Source: Kiloniella litopenaei
GTDB taxonomy: Bacteria > Pseudomonadota > Alphaproteobacteria > Kiloniellales > Kiloniellaceae
Direction: 5' to 3'
DNA length: 64,000 nt
Assembly (NCBI RefSeq): GCF_000982415.1
Contig: NZ_LANI01000023.1
Location: 39,046-103,045, forward strand
Part shown: one piece after another, positions 8,526 to 16,901 of the stretch
Layout of the letters: every line of letters starts with the position of its first letter
Numbering within the stretch: position 1 is the stretch's first letter
Made by a program: the position numbers and the translations under genes
The notes under the pieces: model-generated
Seen by the model: only the letters and a program-made list of their open reading frames with translations
Database searches by the model: none
What the model was told of the DNA's origin: nothing

Positions 8526-9287
8526 ATGAATAAACACAAACCTGAGGAAGCCAGCCGAAAGGAATCTTTCGCACAGACCATACTCGTCAAACGAACGCCC
8601 GGGGCAGCAAATCTCTTTGAAGAAACTGTAGGGCGACTTGGAAAGTCGATAAAACTCGGTCTGGTGTCCCCTGGTGAACAACTCCCTCCTGAACGAGAGC
8701 TTTCAGAAATGATGGGCATAAGCCGTACCACGGTCAGATCCGCTATTCAGGTACTTGTAGAGGGCGGTTTTCTAACAGTGAAACGCGGACGCGGCGGGGG
8801 AACATTCGTTGCAGAAAAACCACCCCAGTGGTCATTAGAAACTTCTCTGGATTCGCCAGAGTGGGATGAAGTACAGGTTAAACACTTTCTGGATAAGCGT
8901 TTTATTATAGAAACAGGCGTCTGCGAGCTCGTTTGCACACGCATTGATGACACTGGCATTCGTGCTCTTCGTGAAAAGGTAGGAGAGATGACCGAACTCG
9001 TTGGTGACTTCACCGCTTTTCGCGCCAGTGACATCCAGTTCCACATTCTTTTGGGGGAATTAACCGGAAATTCCGAACTTGTTCAAATGTGCATCGACAC
9101 ACAATCAGAACTAGATGAACTCCTGAATCTCCTCCCCCCCAGCAAGGAAGCGCTTTTGAATTCCAACCAGCAACATGCCGATATTGTCGCAAGAATTGCA
9201 AAGGGCGACGCCGTTGGCGCACGACAGGCTATGGGACTACATGTCTCTGGTACCACCTCATTCCTCGGCGGTCTCCTCCCCCGATAA
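8526..9287 (+). CDS. GntR-family transcriptional regulator (FadR/FCD type)
   Basis: 253 residues. Residues ~35-95 form the winged helix-turn-helix (PGEQLPPERELSEMMGISRTT), and the wing GRGGGTFV follows. Residues ~115-245 match the all-helical FCD ligand domain (FLDKRFIIETGVCELV, DIQFHILLGELTGN). Such proteins usually repress and are released by a small acid, often the pathway substrate. It is divergent from the ligase operon and in line with the glutamine amidotransferase 64 bases downstream. Two matching palindromes on either side of the gene suggest that it controls both and itself. Confidence 0.85.
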   Translation: MNKHKPEEASRKESFAQTILVKRTPGAANLFEETVGRLGKSIKLGLVSPGEQLPPERELSEMMGISRTTVRSAIQVLVEGGFLTVKRGRGGGTFVAEKPPQWSLETSLDSPEWDEVQVKHFLDKRFIIETGVCELVCTRIDDTGIRALREKVGEMTELVGDFTAFRASDIQFHILLGELTGNSELVQMCIDTQSELDELLNLLPPSKEALLNSNQQHADIVARIAKGDAVGARQAMGLHVSGTTSFLGGLLPR

Positions 9288-9314
9288 AATACTAAAGGTT
9301 GCCACTTCCAATAA

Positions 9315-9334
9315 AAGGTATTATATCATACCAT
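9315..9334. promoter_or_regulatory. Putative GntR operator 2 (AAGGTAT-N6-ATACCAT)
   Basis: Same layout as operator 1: arms of 7 with 6 between, and one mismatch (last A in place of T). It ends 16 bases before the amidotransferase ATG, just before the AAAAGGAG ribosome site, where a bound protein would block transcription. Confidence 0.65.
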
Positions 9335-9350
9335 AAAAGGAGATAATGGT

Positions 9351-10076
9351 ATGAAATCTGTACTCGTAATTAGACATGTATCTTATGAGGACCTTGATGG
9401 CTTCGATATAGAGTTCCGCAATGCAGGTTATAAAGTCGCTTACCATGATGCTTGGTATGACAAAGATCCAATAGATGCACTGGAACCAGATATTTTAGTG
9501 GTACTCGGTGCCCCTTGCGGTGTTTATGAAACAGAAAACTTCCCCTTCATACAAGAAGAGCTGAAAGCCGTCGCAGAGCGCGTAGAGGCTGGCAAACCTG
9601 TGCTTGGAATCTGCTTTGGTGCGCAGTTGCTAGCTCAGGCTCTTGGGTCAACGGTCTATGTAGGAGATTCGTTTGAATTCGGTTGGTCCCCACTGACACT
9701 GACACAAGCTGGTCGACATTCACCTATCAATCACTATGCGACCCAAAACCGCGAAGTTTTTCATTGTCATGGCGATACTTTCAAGCTTCCTGAAGGAGCA
9801 ACGCTATTGGCATCAACCCCCTCTTACAAGGTTCAGGCTTTCTCGTATGGTCCGCATCTGGCGATGCAGTTTCACGGGGAAGTAACTGAAAGGGGCCTGC
9901 GTCGATGGTTCATTGGCCATATTGGCCGGATCCATTCGATGTGTGGTTTACCCCATCTTGTTAAAGAGACAGCCCGTGTAAGTCCCACATTGGAAGCTCT
10001 TCACCGCAGCGTTTTACAAGATTGGCTTGCTCAACATGAGAACCCCGAAATCCAGCAGTTTGTGGAAACCGCGTAA
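9351..10076 (+). CDS. Class I glutamine amidotransferase-like hydrolase
   Basis: 241 residues with the GATase1 fold. The nucleophile is in GICFGAQ (C88) and the triad's histidine and glutamate in QFHGE. No synthetase domain is attached, so it may be a free hydrolase that removes a gamma-glutamyl group, as PuuD does for gamma-glutamyl-GABA. AAAGGAG stands about 9 bases before the ATG. Being next to a glutamine-synthetase-like ligase and sharing a regulator site with it, it probably reverses the glutamylation at the end of the pathway. It could also resemble GMP synthase-like amidotransferases with another role. Confidence 0.8.
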   Translation: MKSVLVIRHVSYEDLDGFDIEFRNAGYKVAYHDAWYDKDPIDALEPDILVVLGAPCGVYETENFPFIQEELKAVAERVEAGKPVLGICFGAQLLAQALGSTVYVGDSFEFGWSPLTLTQAGRHSPINHYATQNREVFHCHGDTFKLPEGATLLASTPSYKVQAFSYGPHLAMQFHGEVTERGLRRWFIGHIGRIHSMCGLPHLVKETARVSPTLEALHRSVLQDWLAQHENPEIQQFVETA

Positions 10077-10195
10077 ACGCTGAACAAGAAAGAAGATGCC
10101 GCCTCTGCCCACATCTACTGGATGTCACACCTAATGGACAATGCCACAATCCAAGTACCAGAGGTTTTTTTAGGGGATGATTTCAAGGAATCAAC

Positions 10196-10245
10196 GGTAT
10201 CGGAGGAGGGACTTGCCCCCGACACGCGGATTATGATTCCGATGC
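10196..10245 (-). pseudogene. Decayed 3'-half copy of tRNA-Met (possible old attachment site)
   Basis: Read on the minus strand, it copies the intact tRNA at 10377-10453 from the anticodon stem to the acceptor end, including the anticodon CAT and the T-arm. There are a few substitutions and a two-base loss in the T-loop region. The 5' half is missing, so it cannot be a tRNA. A copy of the 3' half is the typical trace of integration into a tRNA gene. Confidence 0.8.
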
Positions 10246-10254
10246 AATCTGAAA

Positions 10255-10321
10255 CCAAAGGTACATTTTGAAAGAAGACAGATAATGCGTCACAAAAACT
10301 GGTTTAACCAGTTTTAAGTTT
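10255..10321. repeat. 67-bp direct repeat, copy B
   Basis: Matches copy A at 3664-3730 at 61 of 67 positions. It contains the perfect palindrome AAAACTGGTT-T-AACCAGTTTT (10296-10316), which has a TGGT-N3-ACCA core. It lies between the tRNA-Met terminator and the half-copy of the tRNA; no gene starts directly next to it. Confidence 0.85.
10300..10310. promoter_or_regulatory. Putative FadR-type GntR operator (TGGT-N3-ACCA), orphan
   Basis: TGGTTTAACCA at the centre of a 21-base perfect palindrome inside repeat copy B. It matches the E. coli FadR-like consensus AACTGGT-N3-ACCAGTT. No gene starts beside it, so it may be a relic that moved with the repeat. Confidence 0.45.
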
Positions 10322-10340
10322 TTAAAATTTGAGTAAAAAC

Positions 10341-10372
10341 AAAAAAGCCCTGGTGTTTACCAGGGCTTTTTT
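10341..10372 (-). terminator. Rho-independent terminator after tRNA-Met
   Basis: GCCCTGGT-gttt-ACCAGGGC, an 8-base perfect stem flanked by A and T runs, so it can work in both directions. It follows the tRNA by four bases on the minus strand. Confidence 0.9.
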
Positions 10373-10376
10373 GAAT

Positions 10377-10453
10377 TGGTAGCGGAGGAGGGACTTGAAC
10401 CCCCGACACGCGGATTATGATTCCGCTGCTCTAACCAGCTGAGCTACTCCGCC
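10377..10453 (-). tRNA. tRNA-Met (CAU anticodon, elongator type)
   Basis: 77 bases including the encoded CCA. On the minus strand: acceptor GGCGGAG/CTCCGCT, D-arm GCTC...GAGC, anticodon arm GCGGA-ATCATAA-TCCGC with CAU, and T-arm GGGGG-TTCAAGT-CCCTC. The first pair is G-U. A CAU tRNA can be elongator Met, initiator Met or lysidine-modified Ile. The lack of an initiator-like C1-A72 mismatch and the overall sequence favour elongator Met. Confidence 0.9.
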
Positions 10454-10731
10454 ATAAGGCTTTGACAGTGCCGTTTTGATTAACTGATTCGTCAACCATC
10501 CGCGCTGTAAGAGGGGTGATAATGCCATGACACAAAACTGTCAATAGCGGAGTGATGCGCTTTTTATTTTTTTTGAAAATTCACCCCTCTGCCCTAACCT
10601 ACAATCTATACAAAGTCCCACAGACAACGAATGTAAAGAGCTGTAATATTAGCTTGTATCAGTCTTTCCAGATTACTAACCTCTTCCACACACCTTCTTG
10701 GGCGAAAGAAAAATCGTAGCAAAGTGATATC
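10454..10731. other. Intergenic region with no recognised feature
   Basis: A 278-base A/T-rich gap between tRNA-Met and the DUF-type membrane protein. It must hold the tRNA promoter; a TTGACG lies about 45 bases upstream of the tRNA, but I see no convincing -10 at the right spacing. A short minus-strand frame here has no ribosome site and no familiar residues. Confidence 0.4.
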
Positions 10732-11235
10732 ATGCGAAACATCTTCAAAATGTCGCAAAATACCTGGGAACACCATTCCAATCCTTGGTCTGGCTGGACC
10801 CGTGTAACCACAGGATGGCTCATATTTCCGGCAATATGGTCTCACGCAGCATGGGGCTGGACTGTCGCGGGTTTTCTTTTATGCCTCTTTGCCTTCTGGA
10901 TGTATCTCAACCCTCGCATTTTCCCCAAACCCCGTCACACTGACTTCTGGGCTTCGCAGGTCACCTTTGGTGAACGCATCTGGCTCAAGGAAATTCCCTT
11001 CGACGGGCTGGATGAACTTCTTGATATGCACAGATCCCAAACACGCGCCTTGGGCATCCTGGCCGGGTTTGGATTTTTTGGCGGCATTATCACGGCCTAC
11101 CTGAACCTGTTCTGGCCAACCATGTTTTTTGGTTTTGCCATGATCATCGGAAAGATGTGGTTTTGTGACCGTATGGTCTGGCTTTTTAACGACGCCATTG
11201 AAATAAACCCGAAGCTTGCCGAGTGGATTTATTAA
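10732..11235 (+). CDS. Uncharacterised membrane protein
   Basis: 167 residues, not recognised with confidence. It starts NPWSGWTR after a short head and has hydrophobic stretches near residues 27-60 (two close helices) and 107-140, so probably two to four membrane segments, with a polar middle section GLDELLDMHRSQ. The end is rich in W and F. The start may also be the ATG at 10750; neither has a clear ribosome site. It resembles small DUF-family membrane proteins of proteobacteria and archaea. No functional partner is evident. Confidence 0.6.
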   Translation: MRNIFKMSQNTWEHHSNPWSGWTRVTTGWLIFPAIWSHAAWGWTVAGFLLCLFAFWMYLNPRIFPKPRHTDFWASQVTFGERIWLKEIPFDGLDELLDMHRSQTRALGILAGFGFFGGIITAYLNLFWPTMFFGFAMIIGKMWFCDRMVWLFNDAIEINPKLAEWIY

Positions 11236-11272
11236 GGCCTTTTTCCTCTAAGCTAGAAGTAAGATGATAGAG

Positions 11273-12493
11273 TTAACCTGACTTCAGATAATCATCTGCA
11301 AAGGTCAGACTTTCACAGCCAACAAAACGCCTGATCCGATCCAGTTCGGATGTTAGGGCACTCAAGCGTCCTTTGCTGGCCCGCACTTTGGGCTCAAACC
11401 ACAAACCTTTGACAAACAGCTCTGTTCCCTGTCGTTTCATATCAATCCGGCCAATAAGATTTTCCCCTTCAAGCAAAGGGAAGACATAGTATCCATACTG
11501 TCGCTTTGCTTCTGGGACAAAGACCTCAATACGGTAGTAAAAATCAAAGAGACGTTCGGTCCGCTTTCTATCCCGGATCAAGGGATCAAAAGGGCTAAGC
11601 ACCCGGACACGCTTCGGGGCAGTCGGCAAGCTATCCAACTGACTTGTAATGCCCTCAAAAGCATAGACTTTACGGGGCTTGCTGCCATCAGCAGATAACA
11701 CTTCAACCTCGGCAAGCTCCTTGTCTAGTCTGTCTTCGCACCAGATCTTGGCTTCGGCAGGTTTAATGCCATCCCAAAAAGCAGCGAGTTCCCCCGGCGT
11801 CGCAAAACCGAGTTTCTCCATCGCGGACCGGCACGACCAGTCGATAAAGCTCTCATGGTCGATATCTTGGGAAAGGACTTCTGATGGAATAATTCTGTCC
11901 GTTACGTCATAAACCTTCTGAAAGCCGTCGCGCCGATCAACAGACAAAGCCCCGGTACGCCACAAAAATTCCAACGCAGTCTTGGAAGGATGCCAATCCC
12001 ACCAGCCCTGATTTTTCTTTTTTGTATCCCCCGTATTTGGCCCTTTATCAGGTTTTGTCATATCCCGGGAACGGGTGGGGCCATTCACACGAATATGGTC
12101 CAGAACGGCCCGAAAACTTTCTTCAAAGCCTTCCCGACGCCACTTGCGCCACCGTTCCAGCAAATAAGCTTCTGTGCGTCCAAAACGGTATTTCCAATAG
12201 GGGTAAAAGAGCGTCGGGATAACCGATGCATCATGCGTCCAGTTTTCAAACAGCGAACGGTCTTTTTCCAAAAGCTGGTCAAAATGCTTTTTCTGATAGG
12301 TCTGGTTTCGGGAAAAGAGGATCATGTGATGCGCGCGCTCGACAGTATTGATACTGTCGATCTGCACAAAACCCATGCGTTCTATCAAGTCCAGCAATGC
12401 GGATTTACTCTGTTTCGAAGCAGGGTTATCGCATAAACCCTGTCGCTCCATAAACAGTCTTCGGGCTTGGGAATTGCTTATCTGAGAGACCAT
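11273..12493 (-). CDS. YcaQ-type winged-helix DNA glycosylase
   Basis: 406 residues of the HTH_42/YcaQ (AlkX) family, whose E. coli member excises bases from interstrand crosslinks and alkylated DNA. The family's catalytic Gln-X-Asp motif is present as VQIDSIN (Q44, D46), followed by R and H residues in VERAHHMILFSR and the conserved ENWTHDAS. The length matches E. coli YcaQ (about 410). It stands alone, convergent with the preceding membrane-protein gene. Family is clear; activity on a given lesion is inferred from the family. Confidence 0.83.
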   Translation of the reverse strand: MVSQISNSQARRLFMERQGLCDNPASKQSKSALLDLIERMGFVQIDSINTVERAHHMILFSRNQTYQKKHFDQLLEKDRSLFENWTHDASVIPTLFYPYWKYRFGRTEAYLLERWRKWRREGFEESFRAVLDHIRVNGPTRSRDMTKPDKGPNTGDTKKKNQGWWDWHPSKTALEFLWRTGALSVDRRDGFQKVYDVTDRIIPSEVLSQDIDHESFIDWSCRSAMEKLGFATPGELAAFWDGIKPAEAKIWCEDRLDKELAEVEVLSADGSKPRKVYAFEGITSQLDSLPTAPKRVRVLSPFDPLIRDRKRTERLFDFYYRIEVFVPEAKRQYGYYVFPLLEGENLIGRIDMKRQGTELFVKGLWFEPKVRASKGRLSALTSELDRIRRFVGCESLTFADDYLKSG

Positions 12494-12561
12494 GCGCTGC
12501 TATTTCTGTGAAATGAAGAAAGAAACACTCCACAGAACGTAACAGGAACAAAATTGGATTT

Positions 12562-12588
12562 CCAGAAAGAAATGAGCCTATTGGCTCA
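12562..12588 (-). terminator. Likely terminator after mnmA
   Basis: TGAGCC-aata-GGCTCA on the minus strand, a 6-base perfect stem, followed by TTTCTTTCT. It begins six bases after the mnmA stop. The T-tract is broken, so it is a moderate-strength candidate. Confidence 0.5.
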
Positions 12589-12593
12589 ACAAT

Positions 12594-13748
12594 CTAAGCG
12601 GCACCCTGTGCTTCTTCATTCAAGGCTTGCTTTTCCGTAGAGACAATCCAGCCGCCGCCCAACACACGGTCGCCATCATAAAAAACAGCGGCCTGCCCCG
12701 GTGAAATACCATACAGCGGATCATGCAAGACGACACGGGCACCACCCATGCCCAATCCCTGCCCTTCGGGGTACACTGTGGCCGGGGTTGGTTTCGATGC
12801 AGACCGAAGCTTAACAGTGACTTCGCGACCACGATCATTCAAAGGCTCTGCCAACCAGTTTAGCTCATTCACAAGAACAACATCACGGGAAAGCGCTTCT
12901 TTCGGGCCGACAATAACCTGCTTTTTCTCTGCATCGAGGCGAATAACATAGATAGGATCACTGGTTCCACCAACGCCGATGCCACGACGCTGCCCAACCG
13001 TATAGTTAATAATACCGTCATGCTGACCCAGAACTGTGCCATCAAGGTGCACAATATCACCCTTGTCCAAGGCACCAGGACGCAGACGTTCGACCACACG
13101 AGCATAGGACCCGTCCGGCACAAAGCAGATATCCTGACTATCCGGCTTATCGGCAACGGATAGCCCCATTCGTTCAGCAATCTTGCGGGTTTCCGTTTTT
13201 GGCAAACCGCCGAGGGGGAACCGGAGGAAATCAAGTTGATCTTCGGTTGTTGTGAACAGGAAATAGGTCTGGTCTTTTGTATCGTCAAAAGCCCGGTGCA
13301 GTTCCGGACCATTTGGACCATCAATGCGCTGTACATAATGGCCTGTTGCCATCACATCTGCGCCAAGGTCCTTGGCCATCGCCAGCATGTCTTTGAATTT
13401 GACTTTCTGGTTACAACGCACACAGGGAATCGGGGTTTCACCGCGCATATAGCTATCAGCGAAATCTTCCATCACGTCCTGTTTAAAGCGTGATTCATAA
13501 TCCAGAATATAGTGCGGGAACCCATAACGATCCGCCACTGTACGGGCATCATAAATATCCTGCCCGGCACAGCAAGCACCGCTTTTCTCCAAAGCAATTC
13601 CATGGTCATAGAGTTGAAGGGTAACGCCAATAACGTCATAACCTTCTTCTTTCAGCATACACGCGACAACAGAGCTATCGACACCACCGGACATGGCAAC
13701 AACAACGCGTGTATCTTTAGGTTCTTTATCTATACCAAGAGAATTCAT
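12594..13748 (-). CDS. mnmA: tRNA-specific 2-thiouridylase MnmA
   Basis: Adds sulphur to U34 of Glu, Gln and Lys tRNAs, using ATP and a sulphur relay. In this 384-residue form the PP-loop SGGVDSS is at 20-26 and the catalytic cysteine motif CVRCN at 109-113. The second active cysteine is in [18 protein letters not shown] and the C-terminal beta domain follow. The longest frame starts at a TTG at 13826; I prefer the ATG at 13748 because the PP-loop normally begins within about 20 residues of the start. The length is usual for bacterial MnmA. No operon partner. Confidence 0.93.
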   Translation of the reverse strand: MNSLGIDKEPKDTRVVVAMSGGVDSSVVACMLKEEGYDVIGVTLQLYDHGIALEKSGACCAGQDIYDARTVADRYGFPHYILDYESRFKQDVMEDFADSYMRGETPIPCVRCNQKVKFKDMLAMAKDLGADVMATGHYVQRIDGPNGPELHRAFDDTKDQTYFLFTTTEDQLDFLRFPLGGLPKTETRKIAERMGLSVADKPDSQDICFVPDGSYARVVERLRPGALDKGDIVHLDGTVLGQHDGIINYTVGQRRGIGVGGTSDPIYVIRLDAEKKQVIVGPKEALSRDVVLVNELNWLAEPLNDRGREVTVKLRSASKPTPATVYPEGQGLGMGGARVVLHDPLYGISPGQAAVFYDGDRVLGGGWIVSTEKQALNEEAQGAA

Positions 13749-14032
13749 GAGTTCGCTTATCTCGTATAACTTGCGATGACGCCAACCGCCAAAGCCTGTC
13801 TGATGGCTATGTAAGGCCATCCCCAAGGGTAATCAAGTCTGAATTGATCAGTACCTATCGACTGTTCTCACCTTAAGCAGGATTTCGACAGTACTTCAAA
13901 CATTCAACTTTTCTAAAAATTTCGGGCAACATAACAGATAACGATGATCTTGTTAATGCCCGGCCTCACAGATCACCTGTGCCATAATTGCATGCGTTAT
14001 AACAACAATCATTGAGTTGATTAATCCGTTAG

Positions 14033-15421
14033 CTACGACGTCACCTCACACAATCGTCTTAAAACAATCGGATCGCGAACAAGATCAATTAACAGTGAAA
14101 AATGTCCCTTGCCACTTCTGAGAAACCTATTTTCCGGGGGAACCCGCCAACGGTTTGCAAGATCAAGCCCGCCTTTATAGGGCGTTAGCTTGTCTGCCTG
14201 CCCTAGCATAAAAATAACCTTTTCCGGTGGAACAACAGAATGCCCCGTTGGCTGTACAAAGGGCAGACACTTAAGATAATCAGCCTCGCGCCAACCCAAT
14301 TCATAAAGTTTTTGAGGGATCCCAAGAGCTTGGGTCAAACATCCTTTTAGCAATACGTCCAATACATTTCCACTCGTACCAATTAAAAGAAGCGAGTCCG
14401 GTTTCAAATCATTACGCCAATTCCAGGCAACAGACGCATAAAGTTGAGCTGTTAATGCCCCTAAACTCACCCCACCTAAAACAACAGGACCACCCCGTTG
14501 TTGGCGCACCCAGTTCATCAACACGGAAATATCTGAGATCCACTGCCTGTAGAGCCTGATCAGCCCCATGGGGCCTTCGCTGAAGACCTGTTCCCCGGCA
14601 TAAAAACCCGGTGTCTTTCGAAAACCATGACCGGGTTGTTGTATACGCAAAACGCGAAAACCAGATTCAGTCAGCGCACAAACGGGATCTTCCCTATCCT
14701 GAAAACAGTCCTGTTCAACTCCCAGACCTTGAAGGAAAATTATTGTCGGAGCTGACGGATTCAACCCTGTAAGTGGTTCATAACACCGTACCCAGTTTTC
14801 AGCACCAAATTCAGAATCATAATGCAACCAATATTCACGGCCATATACACCGTGAATTGAGTGTGACGAGCGAACTGCTGGCAGCTTTTTGGGGGGATGA
14901 TAGAAACTTTCTACATCATCCAGATAATCGCCAAAAATTCCAAAGAACTCCTTTGGGGTTGGCAGTTGCCATCGAACAGGTGAAACTTCTTTGCGAATTT
15001 CCTTAAAAAGTAGAGAAGCTTCCAACAACCTTTGTTGTGTTTCCTGTCGACGCCTTTCAGCAAAAACACGCCCGGCAATACTCAGACCATCGCCAAACAT
15101 GACGATTTTCCATCTCTCAAAAGCTGACATTGCAACGTGATGACGGATACAAACTTCGGTCAAGGCCTTGTCACAACTATCGGGCGATACCCGTTTCAGG
15201 CCAAGATCACTGATCAGTCTGCTGGCATCCCCTTCACTTGTAATCGCCGTCTGTAAAACGCGGGTCAAAGGGAATAAATATTTAACGATTAACCGAAGAG
15301 CCAAAGCATCGAACCAAGGACGAGCAAGGTATCGACCAACTGTTCCTCTGATCATTGGGTAGGTTTGGGGTGGAGGCAAACACTGAGCAGAACTATGGAT
15401 ACGTTCTCTGTTTACTTGCAC
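14033..15421 (-). CDS. Alpha/beta-hydrolase family protein
   Basis: 462 residues. The last 250 form an alpha/beta-hydrolase core: nucleophile elbow GGVSLGA with S319, acid D410 in GQADKLTP and H440 in GKGHFSLL, a complete triad. The oxyanion loop is IIFLQGLGVEQD. The first ~200 residues are helical and do not look like a common domain; such a head occurs in proteins labelled lysophospholipase or hydrolase-like. Start is GTG with GAGAGGA upstream at proper distance; an ATG at 15355 is a weaker choice. Substrate unknown. It reads leftward, downstream of cobB, which also reads left, and has no close partner. Confidence 0.75.
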   Translation of the reverse strand: MQVNRERIHSSAQCLPPPQTYPMIRGTVGRYLARPWFDALALRLIVKYLFPLTRVLQTAITSEGDASRLISDLGLKRVSPDSCDKALTEVCIRHHVAMSAFERWKIVMFGDGLSIAGRVFAERRRQETQQRLLEASLLFKEIRKEVSPVRWQLPTPKEFFGIFGDYLDDVESFYHPPKKLPAVRSSHSIHGVYGREYWLHYDSEFGAENWVRCYEPLTGLNPSAPTIIFLQGLGVEQDCFQDREDPVCALTESGFRVLRIQQPGHGFRKTPGFYAGEQVFSEGPMGLIRLYRQWISDISVLMNWVRQQRGGPVVLGGVSLGALTAQLYASVAWNWRNDLKPDSLLLIGTSGNVLDVLLKGCLTQALGIPQKLYELGWREADYLKCLPFVQPTGHSVVPPEKVIFMLGQADKLTPYKGGLDLANRWRVPPENRFLRSGKGHFSLLIDLVRDPIVLRRLCEVTS

Positions 15422-15536
15422 TTAGAACATTCCTCTCTAGCCTGTGGCCTTGATTAAGCACACCCCCCAGAAATATAATAACAGAAACATAATAACACAG
15501 TTTTTATTTTCTAATCAGAACTTAAAGCGCTCTCAC

Positions 15537-16901
15537 TTAGTATTGATCAATAAGATGGATATAAGATCCCATCACAGATCCACGTACACACCCCACCTGT
15601 CCTTTTTCCTGGCCCGCGGCATCCCTGACATCAAACAATGGGTTGTCACTCTCATCCCCGACAACGGTTGAGTAGTGGAATTCATGCGCTTTAAAAGTTG
15701 ACCCTTTTCGACCGAGGAAACTGTGATTGAGTGTTGTAACATCGCGGTATCCCAAAGATCGTTGTCGAACAGCAAAAGACGTCTCAACGGGTAGTAATCC
15801 AGAAAGCTCATGATGGTTCCCACGGGTATCAACGAGACCCTTTCCCAAAACCATGTATCCGCCACACTCTCCATAAATCGTTTTGTTATTCTGCGCAGCC
15901 TGACGCAGGCCACCTAAAAAGGCCAGATTACGCCCCAACTTCCCCACGTGCAGTTCGGGGTATCCGCCGGGCAAATAAATCGCATCAGCCTGGGCACAGG
16001 GTTTTTCATCTGCAAGGGGAGAAAAAAAACTCAGCTCTGCCCCAGCGTTCTTCCAGCCTTCTAAGAGCGCGGGATATACAAAAGAAAATGCAACATCTTG
16101 GGCAATCGCAATTCTTTGCCCTATCGGCGGCACAAAACTGTGCATGTCATTGTGCGAAAGAACAGACAATCGCGCCTGTTTCAAAAGATCTTCACAATGA
16201 ACATCACGTCCAACCTGCTCTGCCACCTTGTCGAGATAAACATCAAGTTCGCTATGTTCAATTGCCTGCACCAAACCAAGATGCCTGTTGGGCAAAACCA
16301 GATCATCCTGCCTTTTCAGGTATCCGAGAACCGGGATCCCAAGGGGAGTACAGGCTTCTTTGAGTAACTCTGCATGTCGCGGAGATCCAACCCTGTTGAA
16401 GATAACACCGCCAATGGTCACTTTTGGATCAAAAGAGGCAAAGCCATGTAAAATAGCCGCCGCCGAAGCTGACATCCCCTTAACGTCAATAACGAGGATA
16501 ACCGGCCACCCGGTTTTTTTTGCCAGTTCAGCGGTTGACCCGGCACCACCGGCCGCGCCATCAAAAAGCCCCATCACGCCTTCGGTCAGGATCACATCAA
16601 CATCTTGTCCGCTATGGGTAATGATCGAGGACAGACTTTCATCTCTCATCGCCCAAGGGTCTAGGTTAAAACAAGGACGCCCGGCAGCGGCAGCGTGATA
16701 GGCCGGGTCAATATAATCCGGGCCAACCTTGGCCGGGCTAACACGAAGGTTGTTGTTTTTGAAATAACGCAACAGCGCCAAAGTCAGCGTGGTCTTGCCA
16801 CTGCCCGAAGAAGGTGCCGCAATAATCAGTCCTTTAGGGGGCTCTGCTTTTACAGAAGCGTCCTGCTGTTTGATACTTTGGGCACAATCTTGGGAAATCA
16901 A
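15537..16901 (-). CDS. cobB: Cobyrinic acid a,c-diamide synthase
   Basis: Amidates the a and c side chains of (hydrogeno)cobyrinic acid with glutamine and ATP. 454 residues: P-loop-like APSSGSGKTT after residue ~28, DPAYHAAAAGRPCFNLD of the family, then a class I amidotransferase domain with the cysteine in GECGGYM. CbiA and CobB are the same family; which route uses it is not visible. It starts with TTG overlapping the stop of cobA (TTGA), a coupled pair. No ATG occurs before the P-loop, which supports the TTG. Confidence 0.93.
   Translation of the reverse strand: MISQDCAQSIKQQDASVKAEPPKGLIIAAPSSGSGKTTLTLALLRYFKNNNLRVSPAKVGPDYIDPAYHAAAAGRPCFNLDPWAMRDESLSSIITHSGQDVDVILTEGVMGLFDGAAGGAGSTAELAKKTGWPVILVIDVKGMSASAAAILHGFASFDPKVTIGGVIFNRVGSPRHAELLKEACTPLGIPVLGYLKRQDDLVLPNRHLGLVQAIEHSELDVYLDKVAEQVGRDVHCEDLLKQARLSVLSHNDMHSFVPPIGQRIAIAQDVAFSFVYPALLEGWKNAGAELSFFSPLADEKPCAQADAIYLPGGYPELHVGKLGRNLAFLGGLRQAAQNNKTIYGECGGYMVLGKGLVDTRGNHHELSGLLPVETSFAVRQRSLGYRDVTTLNHSFLGRKGSTFKAHEFHYSTVVGDESDNPLFDVRDAAGQEKGQVGCVRGSVMGSYIHLIDQY

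Noticed and set aside
10196..10245. A second functional tRNA
   Set aside because: The 5' half is missing and the T-loop has lost two bases, so the cloverleaf cannot form.
10606..10845. Minus-strand frame overlapping the membrane protein gene
   Set aside because: No ribosome site, unnatural composition, and it overlaps a better-supported gene.
13749..14032. Possible small RNA or gene in the gap after the alpha/beta hydrolase
   Set aside because: No ribosome site, promoter pair or stable stem could be supported by eye in this stretch.
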